Shown piece by piece: positions 55,331 to 64,000 of a stretch of DNA of 64,000 nt; the stretch's first letter is position 1, and the number at the start of each line of letters is the position of its first letter. The stretch comes from Phoronis australis (lineage: Eukaryota; Phoronida; Phoronidae): positions 553,239 to 617,238 of the forward strand of contig NMRA01000015.1 of the NCBI GenBank assembly GCA_002633005.1. Reading direction: 5' to 3'. A model generated the notes under the pieces. That model was not told the origin of the DNA and made no database searches. It saw nothing but the letters and a program-made list of their open reading frames with translations. The position numbers and the translations under genes were made by a program.

Positions 55331-56081
55331 AATATGTAAATTTTCTTGCGCGCTACCTAGCGAGTTCCCGGTGAACTTACGCTCCTTCGCAGCGCCCTCA
55401 TGTGGTGGCTGAACCAAGGCATTTATGGATAACGATACTGAGAATTGATGTATTGAAAACGAACGTCTTACGAAGAAACCAAGCTAATCTACTGATGCTG
55501 CGGGATAGATAATCATTATTTCAGCTAAAATTTGCCTTAAATTTGAAAATATAAATCTTTAAACTCAAGTTTAAAATATCTTTATTTTTCTCGTTCCCTC
55601 ACAAACATACCGAGGTATTCATCTTTCCTACAGGCTCAGTTGTCCCTAGCACACCATAAACACACTCATACGCAAATTGTACTTTGAGGAATTTTAATTT
55701 TAAACTAAAAATACATTTCGCAGCTATTTGTGGCGCAAATACGCATACAGTGACACTGATAAATAAAATAGTTTAATCTTATTTGGCAGAAGCAGAGACA
55801 ATGCATGTTATTTGATTTGCGCAGAATTCATCAGAGCGCGAACGCGGAGTCGGGTACACTCGGAGTCAGGCATATGTTTTATCGTCATAGCAATTCCTTC
55901 ATCAGCTAAATAGGCCCATAAAGCGATTCAGTACAGCAGGAACCGATTATCTTTTCTCAGTGTCTTGCACATGATGAACCGATAGCTGAGGCCGATTTAG
56001 GAGAGGGGGCAGCCATGAGACTCACATTTCACCATCCCAACCAGGATGTCGCAAGTGCAGGAAGGGGAAGGGGGGGGGGGG

Positions 56082-56351
56082 NNNNNNNNNNNNNNNNNNN
56101 NNNNNNNNNNNNNNNNNNNNNNNNNNNNNNNNNNNNNNNNNNNNNNNNNNNNNNNNNNNNNNNNNNNNNNNNNNNNNNNNNNNNNNNNNNNNNNNNNNNN
56201 NNNNNNNNNNNNNNNNNNNNNNNNNNNNNNNNNNNNNNNNNNNNNNNNNNNNNNNNNNNNNNNNNNNNNNNNNNNNNNNNNNNNNNNNNNNNNNNNNNNN
56301 NNNNNNNNNNNNNNNNNNNNNNNNNNNNNNNNNNNNNNNNNNNNNNNNNNN
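56082..56351. other. Assembly gap (270 N) after G-run
   Basis: Unresolved bases preceded by a homopolymeric G-run (56069-56081). Any ORF spanning it is an artefact. Confidence 0.99.
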
Positions 56352-58011
56352 ATAAGACGATGCTTTGCTGGTTACGTTATACGAAATCGTTAAACAGAAT
56401 AAACAGAACCCCACATTGGACACATTTTAACGAACTTACGCCTAGCGGGTAAACTTTGCACGGGGTTGCATTAAGATTTAGAGTCCCTTAAAAATGACCT
56501 GATGTCATTTTTCAACGTGAACTAACCCTTGGCGTCGTTTTTCACGTCGTCCAAGTTTAATCACTCCAAATGGACTTCTTGTCAAATGGAAAAAAAAAAC
56601 AAAATAGCCTCATCAGTGAGTGCTTTACACTTCTCTTCAATTTTTGTAAACCGAGATATTCTGTTGCGCCTGCATATTCTACACATCTGTTTTGAAGCCC
56701 ACCTCTTGTCTTCACTGTCATTGGTAATATTCGCCTGTTTTACAATTGATTCGATAGGATTTGTTGAGATTTGAATTGTGTTCCAACTGTGACGGCATGG
56801 GACGAAAAAATTGGATATTCAATGAAACACAACAGCTCTAAGACTAGGAATAAGGAGGACTAAAAATACTGACATAATTGTGCATTTATTTCTAGAAAAC
56901 ACAGCACGGAGCACAAACTAGTGATAAAGTCCATGGTTCAGCGAACTCTTTAAATGGCTAGGCGCGAGAATCAGCGTGATATTGGAAAGTATGTAGATTT
57001 TTAATTCCGTAAATCCACGTAATGAAGTTACTTTGTCGTTTTCGCGCGCGGAAGTTATTTTATACTATTTACAAAAATGAACGCGCAGATGGATGAGTAT
57101 TTCTCACGAAATGTCTTTCAGCCCTTTATTCGAGACTGGTAAGCCTGCGAATTGTGATGTGTAAGAAATTGTGTTAAAAGAAGCGTGAATAGCATATGGG
57201 TAAAACTTGATACAACTTTGTTTCTCGCAAATGACTGAAGCTAAATATATGTGCGATTTTTTTGGGATGCTGCAATGTGTCGCCACTAAGCCTACATCTA
57301 AATCATGAATTGCTATGCAATGAATAAACTTACCGAAATATGCGGTGCGAAGCGTTAACGATGCGTTACCCATCGAAATCATGTTTTTATTTCCACAGTT
57401 TTCAAAGTCAACGTTCTTGAGTGAAATTTAGCGCACACCTACAACAGTTGCTACCGATTTATGCTAACGCAGTCCTACTCAAAATTTGACTGTAAAGTAA
57501 TTATTTGCACTGGAAGTCACAAATTATCACTTTACTCCCACACCAGTTGCCACGAATGTTTATCATGCGTTCACAACCCCTAATGTTCATCACGTGATCA
57601 CTGATGTGCATGCTACAGGAGATTAAAAGGACATATATTCAAGAAAAGTTTTTAAAACAAAATTATTAGTGTACTAACGGCAACTGATCGGAATAACATA
57701 CTTTCATGTTAAGGGATCTCTTATTGAATATCTGAGCTCACAAAGATGGATTCACCACGCACCCTTTTCCCTGTTTTTGAATTATATATCCTTACATGTT
57801 ACGGGCCATCCTCTCAGAAGAGGGCACCTATAAATCCAGTACTGGTGCACGAACTTGATTGTTTTGATGTAAAATAATATAAACAAGATATTCAAAGCTG
57901 AAAAGCAGACATAGCTTGAGTAAAACAAGGATTTCATGAGCGGATAGATTTGTGGAAAAAGCACGTCTAGTTTTAGAATAGTCAATAGCAGCTGTTTATA
58001 ACAGTTATTTC

Positions 58012-58085
58012 GGTCTACGGTAATTTAGGCACTGTAAGGATTAACACCTATTTCTGTCTACGGTAATTTAGGCACTGTGGGGTTA
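58012..58085. repeat. 44-bp duplication
   Basis: tctacggtaatttaggcact occurs at about 58012 and 58056 in the upstream intergenic region. Confidence 0.8.
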
Positions 58086-58144
58086 TTATTCTGAAGGTGT
58101 TCATTCTTTCATAATTCTATAAATACGGATTTGTTCTGAATTTA

Positions 58145-58435
58145 CCTTTTCATGAGCCCTTTGTTCAATGAAAGTAATTAGCGACTTAGTCCTTAAATTA
58201 GGGGCGTTGCATGCAAAAACCCATACTTATTTTTAATAATATTGAAAGTTCAACGTAGAATTCACTCTCACTTTAATTGCATTAAAGCTAAAAATTGTCT
58301 TAGTAATGAAACTAAAGCAGCATAAAAAGGAACAATCAGTTTTTTCACAAGTCCACTAATGCGCAGTTGATTTAGGTAACTTAGCTGAGCGACCCAATTT
58401 GGGTCTGATTCATGCAATCGGGCACTAGAGGACTA
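58145..58435. mobile_element. MITE family 1, copy B
   Basis: Matches the interior and right end of 19034-19410 (gacttagtccttaaattagg, aggaacaatcagttttttca, caatttgggtctgattcatg). The left end is diverged. Confidence 0.65.
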
Positions 58436-59699
58436 ACGCAACGACTGACCCGGAAGAGTGAATCAAAGGTTGCGTGTGTCAAACGTGTCAAGCTTGTTCA
58501 ATAAATAATCCTGCTTGCCGTTTCAGCTATGTTACTCTTCCATATGTACGTACCAGCACATTCAGAAGGTACAGTATAACACGTTAATTGCTGAGTTTGG
58601 TAAGACAAGAGCTAGACCGGTTGTTATATGACGTCATGTTCAATGTTGACAATCGTGGTAATGCGTTATTATGCTTTGATTTGCTGCTATACAGTAAATA
58701 ACTCTTATGCAAGCTGGCCATGTCTGTTGGGATTAATACCGGACTTAGCTCAGGTTTTATAAAATAAACTCAGAGGTTTTATAGTCACCGCTCAAACTTC
58801 GCTAATTGTGTTCTAAATATGTGAAGAGTTGCCATATTTATTAATATTTTCAACTCAATCTAGAGATGAGCATCATAAAGACTCACACTGCTCTTAACCA
58901 AAATAAACTAATCAGCTGGTGGTGAATTTTACTGTTAAAGAAATCGGTAGGCTCCATTCACTTATTGGTGTTACACATGTATTTAGGAACACTAACGCAC
59001 CAAAACAAAGTACTCCAACCTTCCACCAAACACTAACCAGAACAGTTATCTTCAAAAATGGCGCCGAGTTTTTTCCTTTTAAGGAGCTGAAATTTTTCGA
59101 ATTAAAATTTTTACGGATAGCGAAAAAACAGTGATGCGTGCACATAAAATTTCAGGGTAAGATTCAGCCAATCCAGGTCCATTGCCACCACATTTTGCTC
59201 GAGCTCGACTCACTCCACAAGCTCTTTTTGAGCACAATTTTGTACCTCGGCCGAGATCAGAAAATCATCGACTATTCACGTCTATTTCTCTGACCTGAGT
59301 TTCTATGCATCAGCTCAGGAACAATTCCTGAATCTGACGATCCTATTGTAAATTTTATCTCAAATAGTGAGCTTCGCAACTCAATTGTAATAACGCGTCC
59401 CTGTGCTTGATTTTGCTGCCCGGACAAAGTAAAGGAAGTAATTCCCCTGCAGTTGCCGCGACTCCTTGTCGGGAAAATAATCACTTGCTAAATTGGCTTC
59501 GATTTTCAATTTTTAGAAAAAATGTAGTTTAAAATCTTACAAAAACTTTCAACATATACCTCTGTTGTCTAAATGTAAAAATTCAGCGTCAAAAACGGGT
59601 GGGGGGGAGTGTAACGAATTTTAGTCGATAAGCTAAATGTCGGCGATGGGAAAATATTGCAGTGTTAGGAGCATGAAGCAGAATTTTTTAATCCCTTTG

Positions 59700-60366
59700 T
59701 CACAAGAATTTCACTCATTAAAGGCCCGGGAAGTTAATCATGCACGCACCCGGGNCGGGGGGCAAAACGGTCCGCCTTGGAGAAACAAAAGGTCCGAGAA
59801 AACGAGACACGAGTCCTCTAAAAAGGCGTAAACGCACAATTCACAGCTCCGAACGTGGTACCCCGTTTCTCCCGCTTTTTTGTTAGAAGGTCGGAAATTC
59901 GAGCCCCCTCATATTAAAGGCTGGGTGCGCGCATGTTGATTAATGTGTTCATTTTGCCCCGCGAAGCACAGATGTCCGCGCAAGGCAGGCCAGGCGGTAC
60001 TATACGAATGTTTCTGGCAAAGTGGGAATTATTCCTTTTACTTTAAACTCATTAATACTTACTTTATATCATTTGGCACATTCGCACACTCAGCCTTTAA
60101 AGTTGGGGGGGGGGGGGGGGTNGGGGGGGGGTTAAATTGAGAATGAGGACCTTTTACTAAAAAAAGAAAAAAACGGAGTACGTTCAGAGCTATGAATTGA
60201 GCATTCGCCGAATTACTGCCTTTTTAGTGGACGTTTGTCTCGTTTTCTACCTTTTTCGGACTTTATGTTTCTCTTAGGCAGACCTTTTTGCCCACTGGTG
60301 ACTTCGCCAAATGGGAAACTCGTTGGAGCCCCCGAGCCTCCCCTGAGTGCGCGCATGTGGTACCAT
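59700..60366. mobile_element. Long-inverted-repeat MITE with G-run
   Basis: The left arm around 59755-59830 (ggcaaaacggtccgccttgg, agaaacaaaaggtccg, aaaacgagac) is the diverged reverse complement of 60238-60300. The interior aggaccttttactaaaaaaa, gaaaaaaacgg matches the MITE at 61723. Ns occur at 59755 and 60122 beside G-runs. Confidence 0.7.
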
Positions 60367-61109
60367 GGTAAATTTTCTTCCTGAAGTTATTTCGCCACCA
60401 AATGGTATTCTGTCGTTCATTGTTATTTGTTGGCAGTCAGTCGCCCGGCCATAATGGAAGTCGCGGGAGACCACCACCGGTATCTTAATTAGTTTCCGTC
60501 TCAGTAAATTTATTTTTGATATTTTCGCAAGTTTAATCGCCAGGATATTTTAACTGTATAGCAGTTATAATCAATTATTTTGAAGTTGCATGTTCGTTGT
60601 TCTGTTTATACTGTTTGTTTACCAGAGTTAATTTCACCCAGTAAAACACGCTTAGCCTAGCTCACAATAGTCGGCCTTGTTATTCAATCATTGGCACCGC
60701 ACTGTGACTAGTCCGTAATTTTATGCAAGTGTATGAACCTATCTTTGCATCATGCATACGGCATTTATGATTTGAACCATTTATTCCATTAAAACAGCTG
60801 GGGACGGCATGCCTTCGTCTTTCGCCAGTGCAGTGGTCTCGATCGGTCCTCACCGAGTCAGGTTGCAGATCCGGATCTGCAAAATAATTTCTGTCAAAAT
60901 TTATTTTGTCACATTTTGTCAACAATTTCAGTACAAATTGTCCCTTTCTTGGTTCCACGTTAAGGTCCGATATCGATTATTTTGTCCCCGTTTGCAGGCT
61001 GGTTTCCGTAACTGACAAAAACTGCTCCAGTCGCACACTCAGCCGACGTTCTTAGCCCCGCTGGGTTCCTGAATGAATTTTGCTTCCGGTTTCGCAGTTA
61101 GTTCAAAAT

Positions 61110-61137
61110 GGCGGTGTGTTCTTCGGGTCGGAATCGT
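61110..61137 (+). CDS. Candidate first coding exon near EGF gene
   Basis: AAAATGGCGG at an ATG followed after nine codons by a phase-1 donor C|GTGAGT. The phase fits the EGF exon at 62087. The AAAATGGCGG context resembles YY1 sites often found around start codons. No signal peptide is encoded, which is unexpected before an EGF module, so another exon may intervene or this may be unrelated. Confidence 0.22.
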
Positions 61138-61722
61138 GAGTGGCGCATTCATTTACACTGCATGTCTTCCACTACGGATTGGGTATTGGTTGTGGGATAG
61201 GTACTTCGTGGTTCCTTATAATTTCTTTATAATTTCTTCTAACCATTAATAAGGGTTAAAAACGTGTGCAACTAGGACTTTAAGCAAACCTTACGCTAAC
61301 AAGATTTGCACGCAAATGGACGTTTACCACGATTGTCCAGCGAACTAGGCCTACTATCTGAGGGTCGAATGCGCTGTCACCGATTGAAGGAAGCTATTGA
61401 CTTTTCATGGGGCTGGCTGAGTTTGTTGGATGAGATAACTGCGTTCGTAAACCAACACGCCTATTTAGCATACGAGTTTCTAAGTCAAAAACCGAACACG
61501 GGAAAAGACCAACATGACTGTTTTTATTTTTAAAATCGAGGCATTATAAGAGAAATTAGCGAATACATTTTCTTCAGCATCCCAGTTAAGCAATGAGCAT
61601 TAATTTGTGAATCGATTCTGACGGCCGGGTTAGTCACAGACTGGCACAATCTAGGTTAAGGCTCGCTTAGGCGTTGGGTACAACCCCACAACTCTTTGCA
61701 CTTAGAACGTCTAACGCTATGC

Positions 61723-62042
61723 AGGGGCGGATCCAGGAGTTTGAGTGAGGGGGGGGCAGGGCACAGGAATAAGCAGCATATCGGCAGATGCGCGCGCCCA
61801 GCCTAAAATGTGGGGATGCAGGGGTCTTGAATTCTTAAGTTTGCGGACCTGTTGACTAAAAAAATAAAAAAACGGTAAACGGGGTTTATTCAGGGCCTAT
61901 GCGTTGATTATTAACCCCCAAGACCCCCTGGTTGCGCGCATGTGCTAGTCAGCAGTTCGTACCCAAACTCACAAATGGGATCTGGTACAATTTTAGGGGG
62001 GGGGGGGCATGGCCCCCTTGCCCCCCCCCTAAATCCGCCAAG
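61723..62042. mobile_element. hAT-like MITE, gctatgc target duplication
   Basis: Ends aggggcggatcc... and ...ggatt-type ccgccaag are imperfect inverted repeats (the ggggcggatccagg end is common in animal hAT MITEs). gctatgc occurs at 61716-61722 and 62043-62049. Long G and C runs lie just inside the ends. The EGF exon acceptor is 44 bases downstream. Confidence 0.75.
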
Positions 62043-62086
62043 GCTATGCGTAATAAGTTGGTGTAGATATTCCCAAGTTGTTTCAG

Positions 62087-62197
62087 ATCCGTGCGATGGA
62101 AGAAGGTGCCAAAGAGACTGTGTTGTTGTCAACAACGTGGCCTGGTGCATATGCCTGGAAAACGAATTTTTAAACGAAGACAGCACCACGTGTACAC
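62087..62197 (+). CDS. EGF-like domain exon of a plus-strand gene
   Basis: A 111-base exon bounded by TTGTTTCAG and C|GTGAGT, phase 1 at both ends, the typical class 1-1 arrangement of EGF modules. It reads DPCDGRRCQRDC...WCICLENEF...TTC with six cysteines spaced 4, 3, 8, 1 and 12. The short C4-x-C5 spacing with a longer run to C6 recalls LDL-receptor/LRP-type EGF modules; fibulin-like EGF is the alternative. The gene is not identified. A MITE ends about 45 bases upstream. Confidence 0.7.
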
Positions 62198-63011
62198 GTG
62201 AGTAGTTTTGTGAATGACCCATCCCAAGGTTCAGCCTATATTATAGTTCTGTAGAACCTTCCAGAAAGCACGTGCCATATTAGTTCATATGACAGGCCAA
62301 AGAAGATTTTTGAAGTACGTCAAACACATTTTACAGTGTAGGCCTACATGGAAAACGATTTTTCATGGTTTCAACAGACTGGTTGGTTTTTTCACTCCTG
62401 ACGCGGAGCGTTTATGGAGGAGGATTGGTTTATCGCCACAAGTGATTGCGAATAGTTTATAACGTTGTTGTGATTCCTTTACTTATTAATGTAAACTGTA
62501 AAATCCATTTGTGCATATACACGCACATCCCCGAGTACTCACGGATGCAAAAGTATGAAGTAGGATTAAAAGAGAATGCCACCCAAAAAACAACCAATTT
62601 TGTATCAGATCGAGTAGTTCTACTCGATAACGGCAGGTTCGGTTGCGTTACCTGACACCTGACGGCAGACGGAGGTGTTGAAATTATCCGATGACGTAAT
62701 TGGTTTCACACGCAGTCTGTTCAGCAGTTCACAACACGGGTTAGTAGTGTCAGCTTATCGCTTGAATTTATCGTTTAAAAGCAATAATTCATCAAACTTC
62801 GAAATAAAACCCTTAAAAGTACACCGAGTTCTTATAAAAACGTGTTGTTTTATTTCGCTGTTACGGATTTACTGGTCTCTTGGACACACCGTAGCCTACA
62901 AAGTTCGGCACTGAGGCCAATTTACCAAGGTCCGTAGTAGGAGTTTGGGGTCTGTTCGGAGATAAATTCGAAGTATTCTTCCGTGAAATACAGACAGGAT
63001 AACCTAGATCT

Positions 63012-63176
63012 ATGTTGTTCATACTTGTGATTTTTTTAGTTCTCAACACACAAAACGCTTGTTATCCCGGCCAGTGGCTCGGAACCCGATCAGACCCGTC
63101 GCAGGCCGCCAAGACTGGCACGAACATAAACCAGCTTGAGTTGGAAACTAAACCTCTAGTCACGAAAAGACTATAA
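63012..63176 (+). CDS. Small ORF with signal-peptide-like start
   Basis: ATG at 63012, in-frame TAA upstream, stop TAA at 63174-63176, 54 codons. The first 16 residues (MLFILVIFLVLNTQNA) look like a signal peptide, followed by CYPGQW and a hydrophilic tail. It could encode a small secreted peptide or be chance: a good acceptor (GATTTTTTTAG) lies inside it. No homologue recognised. Confidence 0.2.
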   Translation: MLFILVIFLVLNTQNACYPGQWLGTRSDPSQAAKTGTNINQLELETKPLVTKRL

Positions 63177-63625
63177 TAGTGAGCCAAAGAAATAAATTAT
63201 TCATGTGAATTAGCCACGATACTGAAAATCTACTTACTTGTCGGGGACCGCGAAGTCGGGTTCCCCTTCTACAGACCGTCAGCTAGGCAAAGGTTGTACA
63301 GTAACAATGCTTTGAATAATGTATTTGTATTTCTAATTAAGATTCCCCTAACATGTGACAATAGCATATAAAATCGAGTAATTGTTTCACAACAGCTTTC
63401 TGTCAGCAAACACTTTGCGTTCACACGGCCTTGGTGCCCGGTCTATTACATTTGTTGCCGGCATCAAAAGCCGGTAACGCAGTGGTTTATTCATATTGCT
63501 GGCTTCTCAAAACACTCAAGAGCACTCCAAGGCATTACAAATAGAATCTAATGGGACAGACTTTCAGTTTCATGTAAGCATTGGTTAGGATCATTTTAGG
63601 ATGAGAATAATTCATTTTGAAACAG

Positions 63626-63916
63626 ATGCAGAATAATAAACGTCTACATGGCAACTCGCCCGGCGCCAATCCCGACTTACTGAGTCAAGAGCTCATCCGA
63701 CGAAGACTTCACGGATCGTTAGGTTTCACAGGCTATCAGTTCGAACCAGAATACCCTGATCAAGAAATACAAGAGAGGCGTCGTGAACATACATAGGCAA
63801 CGGAACGTATGGATAGTTCTTTGGTAAGCCGGAATTCGTCACTGAGACAAATCATTGTCGACGAAATGCCGGCCACAGAAACGGAGATGTTTCCCCGGCC
63901 TCATACTTGCTGTTAA
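63626..63916 (+). CDS. Candidate C-terminal exon with in-frame TAG
   Basis: After a plausible acceptor (TTTTGAAACAG at 63615-63625) the frame is open for 56 codons to TAG (63794-63796), then open in the same frame for 39 more codons to TAA (63914-63916). Both parts look protein-like: charged, Arg/Glu-rich, no low complexity, resembling a cytoplasmic tail (RRRLHGSLGFTGYQFEPEY before, RNSSLRQIIVDEMPATE after). The TAG may be the true stop, a sequencing error, a mutation or readthrough. No family recognised. It may be the 3' part of the EGF gene. Confidence 0.3.
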
Positions 63917-64000
63917 CAGCATACCTTTCATTCTTCACTACCGCGAGCCACTTCCTAAACATTTCGAGCTCTCGAGGAAGTCGAAAAAACGATATTCCCG

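Larger units (their letters stand above)
55331..61105. other. Region between ACC promoter and EGF-type exon
   Basis: No supported gene. It holds the assembly gap, a 44-bp duplication, MITE copies and G-runs. Open frames here lack splice context, domains or codon regularity. CpG content rises toward 61 kb. Confidence 0.6.

Noticed and set aside
56015-56452. ORFs of 115-145 codons
   Set aside because: They consist mostly of N bases in the assembly gap.
61306-61533. 75-codon plus-strand ORF with natural-looking composition
   Set aside because: Non-ATG start right after a stop, no acceptor, no recognisable family; too weak to call.

Overview
This is metazoan nuclear DNA, AT-rich and intron-dense. 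Almost the whole window is one long minus-strand gene, a multidomain animal acetyl-CoA carboxylase (ACC; ACACA/ACACB type). I traced 42 coding exons by translation, conserved ACC motifs and splice sites that agree in phase at every junction except one. They run from an initiator ATG at 53366-53368 down to a donor at 228/227 near the left edge. They encode about 2,122 residues; the last roughly 150 residues of the carboxyltransferase domain lie beyond the left edge. One variable-linker segment, between exons 24 and 25, could not be found with confidence.

The proteins, intron density, tRNA-derived SINE and many minisatellites and MITEs suggest a marine invertebrate. Several minisatellites are built from exon/intron junctions. 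I recall this arrangement (called 'mirages') from amphioxus genes, so a cephalochordate is my leading but unproven guess.

Layout, gene order right to left. 55.3-54.95 kb: candidate 5' UTR exon and promoter. 53.4-44.0 kb: N-terminus with a conserved AMPK-type site, then the biotin carboxylase domain. 43.3-41.2 kb: end of biotin carboxylase and the start of the linker to the carrier domain. 40.1-39.9 kb: biotin carrier domain with the EVMKM biotin-lysine motif. 39.5-15.1 kb: ACC central region, including a 9-kb intron with satellites and a hAT-type element. 13.4-0.2 kb: carboxyltransferase domain. The introns hold at least fifteen minisatellites and several MITE families. Two arrays of a repeat carry CTCF-core-like motifs.

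Right of the ACC promoter (56-64 kb) the sequence is CpG-richer, has a 270-base gap at a G-run, and carries foldback/MITE copies. There is one convincing plus-strand EGF-like exon (62087-62197). There are weaker hints of a plus-strand gene: a candidate first exon at 61110 and a candidate C-terminal exon at 63626 interrupted by an in-frame TAG. A 54-codon ORF with a signal-peptide-like start lies at 63012.

ACC makes malonyl-CoA: biotin carboxylase charges the carrier biotin and the carboxyltransferase transfers CO2 to acetyl-CoA. No operon-like or prokaryotic system is present.
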